A stretch of DNA of 64,000 bases from Nonomuraea rhodomycinica (GTDB lineage: Bacteria > Actinomycetota > Actinomycetes > Streptosporangiales > Streptosporangiaceae). Under the pieces are notes generated by a model. The model was not told the DNA's origin. It made no database searches and worked only from the letters and a program-made list of their open reading frames with translations. Made by a program: the position numbers and the translations under genes. This document shows, in pieces, positions 1 to 7,545 of the stretch (the stretch's first letter is position 1; every line of letters starts with the position of its first letter). The stretch lies in assembly GCF_013363995.1 (NCBI RefSeq), contig NZ_JABWGO010000001.1, positions 2,353,853-2,417,852 on the forward strand, read 5' to 3'.

Positions 1-138
1 GCCTACTGCGGCGGGCCGTACTGCGTCGTGTCGCCCGAGGCGGTGCGGGTGCTGCGGCGCAACGGTTTCCGGGCGCTGTCGCTGGAGGGAGGCATCACCG
101 GCTGGCGCCGCTCGGGGCGGTCCACCACCCCCGGCTGA
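1..138 (+). CDS. Rhodanese-domain protein, C-terminal fragment
   Basis: The reading frame is open from the first base and stops at TGA 136-138, so only the last 45 residues are present. The motif YCGGPYC followed by SPEAVRVLRRNGF and LEGGITGWRRSG matches the end of a rhodanese (thiosulfate sulfurtransferase) domain. The first Cys of that motif sits where the persulfide-carrying Cys is expected. In actinomycetes such tails belong to single rhodanese domains or to ArsR-rhodanese fusions. The N-terminus lies outside the window, so these cannot be told apart. Confidence 0.7.
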   Translation, partial: AYCGGPYCVVSPEAVRVLRRNGFRALSLEGGITGWRRSGRSTTPG

Positions 139-246
139 CAAACCGCCACAAAGGGGTATATATCGGGACAGTACGGGCGTGAATCACACGGGCACCGAGC
201 GTTGACCAAGGGTTTCCGATCCGGGACAGTGAAGGGACCGAAGGCC

Positions 247-963
247 ATGGGCAGCAGTCTCCGTCTCGCACTCCTCGGCGGTTTCCGGCTTCTGGCCGGC
301 GACGACCAGATCAACGTCTCCAACGGCTCCGAACGCCTGCTCGCCTTCATCGCGCTGGGCTGCCGGGCCGTCTCACGCCACCTGGCGGCGGCCACGCTGT
401 GGCCCGACGCGCCGGAGCACCGCGCGTACGCGAGCCTGCGCTCGGCGCTGGCCCGCCTGGACGCCTCCGGACGCCGGATGCTGCGCGTCGGCGCCACCGA
501 GGTGAGCCTGGCCCCCGACACGCACGTCGACCTGCACGAGGCCCGCGCCCTGGCCGAGCGGATCCTCGACCCGGCCGCCGCCTGCCCCGACCTCGACCGC
601 CGCGCCATCGAGGTGCTGTCGCACGGCCTGCTGCCCGGCTGGTACGACGACTGGGTCCTCGGCGAGGCCGAGCAGTGGCACCAGCAGCGCCTGCACGCCC
701 TGGAGGCGCTGTCGGCCCGTTTCGTCCGGGCGGGCAGGTTCGCCGACGCGGTGGCCGCGGCGAGCGTGGCCCTGCACGCCGAGCCGCTGCGGGAGAGCGC
801 CTGCGCGGCCCTGGTGGAGGCCCACCTGGCCGAGGGCAACCAGGCCGAGGCGCTGCGCCAGTACCGGCTCTACGTGCGCGGCCTGCGCGAGGAGCTCAGC
901 CTGTCGCCCACGCCCCGGCTGCGCGGCCTGGTCGCCGGCCTGCGCCCGCCGGAGGAGCGCTAG
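247..963 (+). CDS. SARP/AfsR-type regulator with BTAD domain only
   Basis: The 238-aa protein begins MGSSLRLALLGGFRLLAGDD, the typical opening of a SARP N-terminal winged-helix domain (about residues 5-85). A bacterial transcriptional activator domain (BTAD) made of TPR-like helices follows (about 90-235). It ends right after the BTAD, so it lacks the NB-ARC and TPR parts of large AfsR proteins. ATG 247 is preferred over TTG 202 because the family homology starts there and a purine-rich GAAGG lies just upstream. SARPs activate biosynthetic genes in actinomycetes, but no biosynthetic cluster is adjacent, so the target is unknown. Confidence 0.8.
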   Translation: MGSSLRLALLGGFRLLAGDDQINVSNGSERLLAFIALGCRAVSRHLAAATLWPDAPEHRAYASLRSALARLDASGRRMLRVGATEVSLAPDTHVDLHEARALAERILDPAAACPDLDRRAIEVLSHGLLPGWYDDWVLGEAEQWHQQRLHALEALSARFVRAGRFADAVAAASVALHAEPLRESACAALVEAHLAEGNQAEALRQYRLYVRGLREELSLSPTPRLRGLVAGLRPPEER

Positions 964-1094
964 ACGACGCCGGTGATGCCGCCGTCACGCCGGCATCACG
1001 GGGCGGTGACTGGAACCCCGCCATGCTTTCTGGTGAGCGCCGGACTACCCGCAGGTGGTCGTCACCGCGGGCCGGCGGGATCAAGGAGACAGGA

Positions 1095-1433
1095 ATGCGT
1101 ACCAGGCGAGTGATGATGCTGGCCGGTCCGGCACTCCTCGGCGCGCTCGCGTTCGGTCCGGCCGCGGCCTCTCCCGCGTCCGCCTCCGCGGGCACCGCCA
1201 AGGCGCCGGCAGCGGTCGCCCAGGCGAGCGCCACCGTGCACACCGTGGCCGTCAAGCCCGGCAAGAAGCGCTACAACAAGGGCTACAACAAGGGCTTCAG
1301 CGACGGCCGGTTCGACTGCAAGGCCGGCACCCCGTTCGACCTGAACTTCACCGGCTCGGACCCGTTCAGCATGGGCTACCGCAACGGTTACATGAGCGGC
1401 TTCCACAGCTGCACGCCGCCGAAGAAGCCGTAA
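1095..1433 (+). CDS. Small secreted protein of unknown function
   Basis: This 112-aa protein has a clear Sec signal peptide: MRTRR, a hydrophobic stretch, then an AxA-rich cleavage region near residue 30. The mature part is short and basic/aromatic, with YNKGYNKGFSDGRFDC, a Tyr/Gly-rich middle and two Cys residues that could form a disulfide. The ATG has a strong AAGGAG Shine-Dalgarno. A perfect 15-bp hairpin lies about 35 bp after the stop. I do not recognise the family. The spaced Gly-Tyr/Phe pattern resembles small extracellular proteins of Streptosporangiales, but no function is inferred. Confidence 0.75.
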   Translation: MRTRRVMMLAGPALLGALAFGPAAASPASASAGTAKAPAAVAQASATVHTVAVKPGKKRYNKGYNKGFSDGRFDCKAGTPFDLNFTGSDPFSMGYRNGYMSGFHSCTPPKKP

Positions 1434-1468
1434 CCCGCGACCTCTGGACACCTTCCCCGGTGGACGAA

Positions 1469-1500
1469 GGGCCCCGCACCGCCTGGGCGGTGCGGGGCCC
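1469..1500. terminator. Intrinsic terminator hairpin
   Basis: A perfect 15-bp stem (1469-1483 with 1486-1500) starts GGGCCCCGCACC and is followed by a short pyrimidine tract TTCCC. It lies between the secreted-protein gene (+) and the MMPL gene (-) and probably ends the former. The long T tract of enteric terminators is missing, as is common in actinomycetes. Confidence 0.75.
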
Positions 1501-1504
1501 TTCC

Positions 1505-1562
1505 CGTGCGGTCCCGTGCGGTCCCGTCCGGTTTCGCGCGGTCCCGTGCGGTCCTGTGCGGG
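1505..1562. repeat. Short 10-bp tandem repeat
   Basis: About five to six imperfect copies of GTGCGGTCCC run in tandem in the gap between two convergent genes. Some units vary (GTCCGGTTTC, GCGCGGTCCC). No coding role is seen. It looks like replication-slippage DNA beside the terminator. Confidence 0.7.
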
Positions 1563-1573
1563 GCGAGGCCGGG

Positions 1574-3826
1574 TCAGCCGCGGGCGCCCACGGGCTCGGG
1601 CAGGTCGTCGCGCTGCTCCTGGCCGGCGCCGCCGCCGGGACGGACGTCGTGGTCGTCCTCCTCGTGCCCTTCGACCGACAGGTTGGGCAGCAGCCGGTCC
1701 AGCCAGCGCGGGCACCACCAGTTCGCCCGGCCGAGCAGCACCATCGTCGCCGGCACGAGGAAGCCCCGGATGATCGTGGCGTCCACCGCGATGGCCGCCG
1801 CCAGGCCCACCCCGAACGTCTTGACCATGGGGTCCGGATAGGCGATGAACGCCACGAACACCGACACCATGATGAGCGCCGCCAAGGTGATCACCCGGCC
1901 GGTCGAGCCCAGCCCCTCGGCGACCGCGCGGGAGTTGTCCCGGTGCCGCAGGTACGCCTGCCGTACGGCCGTCAGCAGGAACACCTCATAGTCCATCGAC
2001 AGCCCGAACAGCACCGCGAACAGCATGAGCGGCACGTAGCTCTCGATCGGCACCGTGAAGAAGAACGTCTGGAGCGAGGACGACTCCAGCGGCGGGTCCA
2101 TGCCGACGAGCCGGCTGCCGAGCCCGACGGAGAAGACCATCGCGAGCGTGCCGAAGGCGGCGCCGAGCGAGATGAGGTTCATGACCGCGGCCTTCAGCGC
2201 GACGACCGGGGCGCGGAAGGCCAGCAGCAGGAGGAGGGCGCTGAGCAGCACGACCACGCCGATGACCAGCGGGGTCCGCTCGGCCATGCGGTCGCCGGCG
2301 TCGGTCAGCGCGGCGACCTTGCCGCCGACGTGCAGCGTGGCGCCGGGGACCGACAGGGCCCGCACGTCGTGCACGACGTCGGCGGAGCGGCTGTCGCTGG
2401 GCGCGTACTCGGGGATCGCCTGGATCAGCACCGTCCGGCCCGTGTCGCCGACCTTGGCGGGGGCGACGTGCGCGACACCGTCCACGTTCTCGACGGCGTC
2501 GCTGAGCCGCTTCACCACGGGCGCCTTGGCGTCGGCCGCCTTCTCGTCGAGCTCGGCGACGACCAGCAGCGGCCCGTTGACGCCGGGGCCGAAGCCGGAG
2601 GCCATCAGCTCGTACGCGCGGCGCGGCTCGGAGCCCTGCGCGGCGTACCCGTCGTCGAGCGGCCCGAGCTTGAGCGCCAGCGCGGGCGCGGTGATCGCCG
2701 CCAGCACGACGACACTGCCGATCAGCACCCGCCACGGGCGGCGGGCCACCCACGCGCCGAGCCCGGCCCAGCCGGAGGAGTCGCCGCCGCGGCGCCGGCC
2801 GAGGAAGGGCAGCCTGAGCGCGTTCACGCGGTGGCCGAGCAGCCCGAGCAGGGCCGGGACCAGCGTGATCGAGGTGAGCACGGCGGTGACCACCGAGACG
2901 CCGGTGACCAGGCCCAGCGTGCGCAGCAGCGGGAACCCGCCGAGCACGAGGGCGCTCAGCGCGACGATGACCGTGCCGCCCGCGAACACCACAGCCCCGC
3001 CCGAGCTCGCCACCGTACGGCGCACCGACTCCTGGACGGGCACGCCGTCGGCCAGCAGCTTGCGGTGCCGCGACAGCAGGAACAGCGCGTAGTCGATGCC
3101 CACGCCGAGCCCGATCATCGTGGCCATGATGCCGGCCTGCTTCGGCACGTCCGCGACGTGGCCGAGCAGGCCGATGACGCCCAGCCCGGCGGCCACGCTG
3201 ACCAGCGCGGTGAAGATCGGCACCAGCGCCGCCGTCAGCGTGCCGAACGCGAGGACGAGCACCAGCAGCGCGCACAGCACGCCGATGATCTCGCTCGGCC
3301 CGGTCTTGATCTCCTTGTCGGCCGGGGTGGAGCTGTCGGCGGCGACGACCTCCAGGCCGGCCGCCCGGGCCGGCTGCGCGGCCCGCGAGACGGCCTGGGC
3401 GGCCTCGGCGGGCTTGGCGGGGTCGTGACCCTCCATCCGGACGGTGATGAGGCCGATCTGCAGGTTGGAGGCGATGCCGCCGCGGCGGAACGGCGTGTCG
3501 ACCTGCTTGACGTGCGGGACCGCGCGGATGTCGGCGATCGCCCGTTCGACGGCCTCCTTGCGGGGCTTGTCGATGAGCTGCCCCTGAGGCGCGTAGAGGA
3601 CGAGCTGCACGGTGCCGCCCGTCTCGTAACCGGGGCCGAAGCCGGAGCGCATCAGGTCGTGAGCGCGCTGCGCGTCCGTGCCGGGGATCGTCGCGTCGTT
3701 GCTGACAGGGCTGCCGAGCACGAGGCTGGCGCCCATCAGGCCGGCCGCCGCGACCACCCATAAGGTCAGTACCACCATCCCGTGCCGGGCGCACCAGCCG
3801 CCCAGCCGCCCCAAGAACCGCGTCAT
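1574..3826 (-). CDS. MMPL-family (RND superfamily) membrane transporter
   Basis: This 750-aa protein has the duplicated RND layout. TM1 (TLWVVAAAGLMGASLVLG) is followed by a periplasmic loop and a block of five or six helices containing GLGVGIDYALFLLSRHR. The second half repeats this with FGLSMDYEVFLLTAVRQAYLR. The Asp-Tyr pairs in these motifs are the usual proton-relay residues of MMPL proteins. Such proteins export lipids or drugs, but the substrate cannot be read here. ATG 3826 is chosen because a strong AGGAGGGGG site precedes it and the transmembrane start fits. It is divergent from a TetR gene across a 97-bp region with a palindromic operator, so repression by that TetR is likely. Confidence 0.9.
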   Translation of the reverse strand: MTRFLGRLGGWCARHGMVVLTLWVVAAAGLMGASLVLGSPVSNDATIPGTDAQRAHDLMRSGFGPGYETGGTVQLVLYAPQGQLIDKPRKEAVERAIADIRAVPHVKQVDTPFRRGGIASNLQIGLITVRMEGHDPAKPAEAAQAVSRAAQPARAAGLEVVAADSSTPADKEIKTGPSEIIGVLCALLVLVLAFGTLTAALVPIFTALVSVAAGLGVIGLLGHVADVPKQAGIMATMIGLGVGIDYALFLLSRHRKLLADGVPVQESVRRTVASSGGAVVFAGGTVIVALSALVLGGFPLLRTLGLVTGVSVVTAVLTSITLVPALLGLLGHRVNALRLPFLGRRRGGDSSGWAGLGAWVARRPWRVLIGSVVVLAAITAPALALKLGPLDDGYAAQGSEPRRAYELMASGFGPGVNGPLLVVAELDEKAADAKAPVVKRLSDAVENVDGVAHVAPAKVGDTGRTVLIQAIPEYAPSDSRSADVVHDVRALSVPGATLHVGGKVAALTDAGDRMAERTPLVIGVVVLLSALLLLLAFRAPVVALKAAVMNLISLGAAFGTLAMVFSVGLGSRLVGMDPPLESSSLQTFFFTVPIESYVPLMLFAVLFGLSMDYEVFLLTAVRQAYLRHRDNSRAVAEGLGSTGRVITLAALIMVSVFVAFIAYPDPMVKTFGVGLAAAIAVDATIIRGFLVPATMVLLGRANWWCPRWLDRLLPNLSVEGHEEDDHDVRPGGGAGQEQRDDLPEPVGARG

Positions 3827-3851
3827 CGCAGGCCCCCTCCTCGACGGCCGT

Positions 3852-3869
3852 CCTGTACGGTCGTACAGG
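3852..3869. promoter_or_regulatory. Palindromic operator between MMPL and TetR genes
   Basis: CCTGTACGGTCGTACAGG is an inverted repeat of two perfect 8-bp arms around GT, placed mid-way in the divergent promoter region. Its position and symmetry fit a TetR dimer site controlling both genes. An AT-rich GATATATC follows at about 3883. Binding is inferred from context only. Confidence 0.7.
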
Positions 3870-3923
3870 GCTACCATAGATCGATATATCCCCGAAGGCT
3901 GAGGCGAGTACGGAAATGAGACG

Positions 3924-4445
3924 ATGACCACAGCCGACGACACCCGCAGCAGGATCCTCGCCGCCGCCCGCCGCCTGTTCGCCGAGCGCGGCTACGCGCA
4001 GACGTCCCTGGCCGACATCGCGGCGGCCGTCGGCCTGACCAAGACCGCCGTCGCCTACCACTTCCACCCCAAGGACCGGCTGGCGGCCGAACTGCTCGCC
4101 CCCTGCGCCGACGACGTCATCGCGCTGCTGGGCGCCGAGTTCCCCGACCGCGCGGCGTTCCTGGACGCGCTGGTCGCCTTCACCGTCCGGCACCGCACCG
4201 TGCTACGCCTGGTCATGGAGGACGTCGGCGGGGCCGACGACGCCCCGCCCGGCTCACCCGGCGAAGCCATCAGGACCTTCCGCGACGAACTGTTCGCCCG
4301 ACTGGTCGGCCCGGAACCGGACGCCGCGGCGCGGGTGCGCGGCTGGGCGGTGCTGGGAGCGTTGCAGTGGGCCGTGGTGCACACGACGGACCTGCCGGAG
4401 GACCAGGTCCGAGACGTCCTGCTGCACGCCGCCCAGGCGATCTGA
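3924..4445 (+). CDS. TetR-family repressor, probable regulator of the MMPL gene
   Basis: The 173-aa protein has a standard N-terminal TetR HTH: RSRILAAARRLFAERGYAQ, then TSLADIAAAVGLTKTAVAYHF, with the recognition helix near residues 30-50. A helical ligand-binding domain follows. The stop is at 4443-4445. It is divergent from the MMPL transporter with an 18-bp palindrome between them, the usual arrangement for ligand-released control of an efflux gene. Most of the gene (about 4002-4402) is duplicated with roughly 97 percent identity as a broken copy at 7546-7945. Confidence 0.9.
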   Translation: MTTADDTRSRILAAARRLFAERGYAQTSLADIAAAVGLTKTAVAYHFHPKDRLAAELLAPCADDVIALLGAEFPDRAAFLDALVAFTVRHRTVLRLVMEDVGGADDAPPGSPGEAIRTFRDELFARLVGPEPDAAARVRGWAVLGALQWAVVHTTDLPEDQVRDVLLHAAQAI

Positions 4446-4489
4446 CTGTTCGTTCGAAGGCAAGGTCCTCACAGAGGGACGCGCTCCGC

Positions 4490-4625
4490 GCGAGGGGCGC
4501 TCGGGCAGCGCCTCCCAGGGGGCTCCCGCCCCCTTCGACCCCCGCCAAGGGCACGGCCCTCGCTCCGCTCGGACGCCTTACCGGGGGCTACGCCCCCAGT
4601 GGGGGCCTACCGGCCCCCACGCCCC
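4490..4625. repeat. Hairpin-rich intergenic element
   Basis: Several strong short inverted repeats are packed together: GGCGCT with AGCGCC near 4494-4509, AGGGGGC/GCCCCCT near 4518-4535, GGGGGCTACGCCCCC at about 4583-4597, and GTGGGGGCC/GGCCCCCAC around 4600-4622. The make-up resembles dispersed G/C-rich extragenic repeats found between actinomycete genes. No ORF is supported on the plus strand. The 3' end of a broken DUF5615 gene runs into it. Confidence 0.5.
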
Positions 4626-4871
4626 CGGTCCCGGACCAGGTCAGCAAGAAGGCGCCTCGAACGGATTCGAGGAATTCAGCGGAGAGGAAGCCGAAGTCCG
4701 TGTCCGCCGAGACGATGACCCGCTGCTCTGCCACAGCAAGGGACATGACCATGGTGTCAGGTGCACTCGTCGCCTGGAGGTCGCGAACATGGACGGCGTC
4801 ATGGCCGGCCTTCGTCAGCAGCTCGGCGACCCTTTGTGAGAGGTTCTCGTCGACAAGCGATCGAAAATCAT
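4588..4871 (-). pseudogene. Broken DUF5615 PIN-like toxin gene
   Basis: Reading the minus strand gives SLVDENLSQRVAELLTKAGH, then DAVHVRDLQATSAPD and VIVSADTDFG. These are the hallmark motifs of DUF5615/Mut7-C-like PIN nuclease-fold proteins, including the acidic residues in VDEN and SADTDFG. An ATG at 4871 has an ideal AGGAGGGG site but is one base out of frame with this reading, so a single-base deletion just after the start is likely. After the DFG motif the usual C-terminus is replaced by unrelated sequence running to a stop at 4588. No intact DUF433-type antitoxin was found next to it. It is most likely a dead toxin relic. Confidence 0.65.
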
Positions 4872-4884
4872 GTGTTCTCCCCTC

Positions 4885-5160
4885 CTCTTCGAGGGTGGCC
4901 AGGTCTGATTCATATCAGCGAGTCAGCTGCCGTCTACCGGCAAGCGCGAGGGCGGTTCCTGCCCACGGCTCGATCTGGATCCCGCGTCACGCCAGCGGCC
5001 GCCGGTCATAACCAGCATGCGCACCTCATCGGGCGGGTAAGCGCTTGTCGAACCTCTGCGTTTGCTTGCGTCCGCGCCACAGGACCTCGTCGGCATCCGA
5101 AATTCACCGATCCACCGCATTCCTCGCCTCAACTGCACATTTCGGCAGGCATCATCGCGC
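4885..5160. other. Gap with no recognised gene
   Basis: This stretch lies between the broken DUF5615 gene and the Doc toxin gene. Short open frames exist on both strands, but none shows a known family, a convincing ribosome site or sustained third-position GC bias. It may contain the decayed partner antitoxin of the DUF5615 relic. Confidence 0.4.
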
Positions 5161-5535
5161 TCACTCACCCAAGTGGCGAAGCCGTCCCGCCAGCTCCGGA
5201 ATGTCCTCCAACTCTCCCGTCGTCACCGCGATGATCAGCCTTTCGGCTTCATCCACGTCCCGGTACTCCAGGATCTCCCCGTTGTCCTCCAGGAAGGCGA
5301 CGGCGGCCGTCCAGGCGAGCCGCTTGTTGCCGTCCACCAGCGGGTGCCCGATCAGGATGCTCTGCATCAGGGCCGCCGCCTTCTCCCACAGATCCGGATA
5401 GGCGTCGTCGCCGAACACGGTCGTCTGCGGGCGCAGCACCGCGCCGTGCATCTGGCCGCCGTCGCGGAGACAGACCTCGGGCAGCACCTCCTCGGCCAGA
5501 GCGAAAAGGTCCTCGGTGATCGGGTAGCCGGTCAC
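5161..5535 (-). CDS. Doc/Fic-domain toxin (death-on-curing family)
   Basis: The 124-aa protein is the normal size for Doc. The Fic core HPLVDGNKRLAW (about residues 63-74) has the His and the DGNKR loop that bind and position a nucleotide. Doc-type enzymes phosphorylate or AMPylate target proteins such as EF-Tu. Upstream regions RPQTTVFGDDAYPDLWEKAA also match the family. The ATG overlaps the antitoxin stop by four bases (ATGA), so the two are translationally coupled. The motif is intact and the toxin is probably functional. Confidence 0.9.
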   Translation of the reverse strand: MTGYPITEDLFALAEEVLPEVCLRDGGQMHGAVLRPQTTVFGDDAYPDLWEKAAALMQSILIGHPLVDGNKRLAWTAAVAFLEDNGEILEYRDVDEAERLIIAVTTGELEDIPELAGRLRHLGE

Positions 5536-5735
5536 CGCGCGAGCCTCTCGAGGAGTTCCCGGTCGCGCTCGGCGACCTTCCGCCCGATCGCCCGGTAGCG
5601 TTCACGCCGCCGACGGGCGATGTAGTCGTCGATCGCCGCCACCATCGCCGAGTTGACGCTCTGCCCGTCATCACCGGCGATCTTCTTGATCTGCTCGTAC
5701 GTCTCATCCGGCAGCCGAAGCCGTGTCTCAGCCAT
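5532..5735 (-). CDS. Ribbon-helix-helix antitoxin of the Doc pair
   Basis: The 67-aa protein starts MAETRLRLPDETYEQIKKIA, a typical Arc/MetJ-like ribbon-helix-helix: a beta strand followed by two helices (residues 3-45). A charged C-terminal helix (RRRRERYRAIGRKVAERDRE) is suited to wrapping the toxin. It lies first in the operon and overlaps doc by four bases. ATG 5735 fits the RHH start; the longer upstream frame would run through the operator. Such antitoxins repress their own promoter and neutralise the toxin. Doc is more often paired with Phd, so an RHH partner is a variant arrangement. Confidence 0.85.
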   Translation of the reverse strand: MAETRLRLPDETYEQIKKIAGDDGQSVNSAMVAAIDDYIARRRRERYRAIGRKVAERDRELLERLAR

Positions 5736-5744
5736 GCCGGCGAC

Positions 5745-5765
5745 GGTACCACTTTTTGGTACCAC
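5745..5765. promoter_or_regulatory. Direct-repeat operator of the RHH/Doc operon
   Basis: Two identical 8-bp units GGTACCAC are separated by TTTTT, giving a 13-bp spacing, about 10 bp upstream of the antitoxin ATG. Each unit contains the palindrome GGTACC. Tandem short sites at this spacing are typical for cooperative RHH binding. Autoregulation is inferred. Confidence 0.7.
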
Positions 5766-5848
5766 GTTCCGGTGATATATCGCGGACACTCCCAACCCGT
5801 GCCAGTACCCTTTGCCGACGAGTGGAAGAGGTCGGCTCGATCGAAGCG

Positions 5849-6186
5849 ATGTCCGCGCGGGATCTGCGGATCATCCAGGAGTGCCGGGACGCCGCCGTCC
5901 ACGGCCCGTCTTCGAGGACTGGGAGTTCGACACCCTCATGGGCCTCACGCGCGACGAGGTCGCCGCGATCCCCACGTCATGGCCGCACGTGGACGACGCC
6001 GACGCGCGGGACGTCGCGGTCAACAACGTGCTGAACAATCTTCTCGGCCACCCCCACGGATACGCCAGGCGATCGCACGAGTTCTTCTCAGCGGCGCCGG
6101 AGGAGGTGGCGGACGTGCTGACACGCTGGCGGGGTGACGAGGCGTTCGACGCCTCACCCAGAGGTACCTTCGATCGCCTCCTCTGA
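5849..6186 (+). pseudogene. Unknown small protein gene with a frameshift ('gene X')
   Basis: ATG 5849 opens MSARDLRIIQECRDAAVHGP, and the next frame continues FEDWEFDTLMGLTRDEVAAI to a stop at 6184-6186. Joining the two with one added base near 5907 gives a compact protein of about 112 aa, so a single-base deletion (or a sequencing error) has split it. The family is not recognised. A shorter damaged copy of the same gene lies at 11038-11125, again directly beside an aminoglycoside-phosphotransferase 3' end. No function is proposed. Confidence 0.55.
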
Positions 6187-6188
6187 GA

Positions 6189-6217
6189 CGAGCCGCCACC
6201 CGTCGGCCAGGATGCGC
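6189..6217 (-). repeat. Remnant of an APH gene 3' end (copy A)
   Basis: CGAGCCGCCACCCGTCGGCC and the following AGGATGCGCTC match 11126-11153, the stop-codon end of the intact phosphotransferase gene, at about 24 of 28 bases. The minus strand still reads ERILAD, but the stop codon is lost. It sits directly after the frameshifted unknown gene, mirroring the order at 11.0-11.2 kb. Confidence 0.5.
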
Positions 6218-6307
6218 TCACGAGACGGGAGGCCATGGCCCCGGTAGCACGGTCCGTGGTCTGATCGCGGACGATCCACCTCCACTCGCGGCCTGGCCTG
6301 GGAGAAG

Positions 6308-7315
6308 TCAGTCCCAACAGAACTGACGGCCGAAGGAGGTGTTCTTGGAGGCGAGGCCGGCGACGGGCTTGTTGGTGATGAGCTTGACGCCGGTGTCGGT
6401 GAAACCGGACGCCTTCACGCCCGACTCCGCGTACTCGACGACGGCTTGGACGCCCATCTCCGCCATCTTCAGCGGAGACTGCTGCGAAGTGGCCGCGATC
6501 TGACCGACCTCCACGGCCCGGACGCCGGCGCAACCGCCGTCGACCGACACGACGAGCACGTGCTTCTCCACGCCTGCGGCCTTGAGGGCGGCGTGGGCGC
6601 CGAAGGCGGTGGGCTCGTTGACCGTGTACACCACATTGAGGTCAGGAACTGCGCGCAGGCAGTCCCGCATGACGATCCGGCCCAGGGTCTGGTCGCCGTA
6701 GCTGTAGGTGGAGCACACGATCGACGGGTCGCCCTCGGCAAGGCCGAAGCCTTTCAGGAAGCCGGCGTGCCGGAGCCGGCTGGTGGAACTTACCGGCGCC
6801 GCATCCAGCATGGCAACCCTGGCCGGCCTGTCGCCCATCACGTCCTTGGCGTACATGCCGATCAGCTGACCGGCCTTGAAATTGTCCGTGCCCAACAGGG
6901 CGTCCGTGGCGTTCTGCGGCTTGGTGGGCGTGTCGAGCGCGATGACGAGCACCCCCGCGGCCCTGGCCTTCCTGATCGACGGGACGATCGCCGTGGCGTC
7001 GTTCGGGGTGATCAGAATGCCCTTGACGCCCGCCTTCACCATGTTCTCGATCGCGGTGGCCTGGGACGCGTTGTCACCGGTGAACCTGCCGGCCGCGGTC
7101 ATCAGTGTCGCGCTCCGGGCCGCGGCCATGGCCTGCGCGCTCTGTCTCATCGCCACGAAGTACGGGTTCGCCTCCGTCTTGGTGATCAGCCCGATCTTGA
7201 TCTCGGGCTCCCCGGCCTCCCGAGAGGCGACAGGGCCGCAGGCCGCGGCCGCCAGGGTCGCCGCCGCGGCGACCACGAAGGCCGTGAGCCGAGCGGCTCG
7301 TGTGGTGCGACGCAT
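6308..7315 (-). CDS. Sugar-type ABC transporter substrate-binding lipoprotein
   Basis: This 335-aa protein has a lipoprotein signal with a TLAAAAC-G lipobox. The following periplasmic-binding-protein type 1 fold (LacI/ribose-binding class) includes EIKIGLITKTEANPYFVAMR, GVKGILITPNDATAIVP, VLVIALDTPTKPQ and LGTDNFKAGQLIG, all characteristic of ribose/xylose-type binders. No permease or ATPase gene is adjacent, so it is an orphan here and may serve a transporter elsewhere or act as a sensor. The gene lies inside the accessory region with broken genes on both sides but is itself intact. Confidence 0.85.
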   Translation of the reverse strand: MRRTTRAARLTAFVVAAAATLAAAACGPVASREAGEPEIKIGLITKTEANPYFVAMRQSAQAMAAARSATLMTAAGRFTGDNASQATAIENMVKAGVKGILITPNDATAIVPSIRKARAAGVLVIALDTPTKPQNATDALLGTDNFKAGQLIGMYAKDVMGDRPARVAMLDAAPVSSTSRLRHAGFLKGFGLAEGDPSIVCSTYSYGDQTLGRIVMRDCLRAVPDLNVVYTVNEPTAFGAHAALKAAGVEKHVLVVSVDGGCAGVRAVEVGQIAATSQQSPLKMAEMGVQAVVEYAESGVKASGFTDTGVKLITNKPVAGLASKNTSFGRQFCWD

Positions 7316-7484
7316 GCCCCTGGTTCCCGGATGATGGTGATGCTCGAACGATGTTCGGCGAATCGCATCATGACATTCGTGAGTGTGCCCCTATCTGTGC
7401 CAGCATTAGGGCCGTTTTCTCCCGAAAGTGTTTATGTCAGGACAAGGACTCGGCAAAACGGTCGAACGGCTACGGCCTCCGGCG

Positions 7485-7535
7485 GCTACGAGTCGGCCAG
7501 GACGCGTTCCAAGGTGCGCCGGCCCATCCGGCTCA
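7485..7535 (-). pseudogene. APH gene 3'-end fragment (copy B)
   Basis: The minus strand encodes MSRMGRRTLERVLADS and a stop, aligning with MSRLGRRTLERILAEA at the C-terminus of the intact phosphotransferase at 11132. About 46 of 51 bases match, and the amino-acid changes are conservative. This suggests the parent was a diverged functional paralogue before deletion. It is cut off directly against the duplicated TetR fragment. Confidence 0.65.
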
Positions 7536-7545
7536 TACGGCCCGT

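Noticed and set aside
1055..3763. Long plus-strand open frame antisense to the MMPL gene (about 900 codons)
   Set aside because: It mirrors codon bias of the minus-strand transporter; its translation is Arg/Gly/His-rich without any domain.
4923..5168. 81-codon minus-strand frame as a DUF433 antitoxin
   Set aside because: Translation lacks DUF433 motifs and a convincing ribosome site; left as an unexplained gap.
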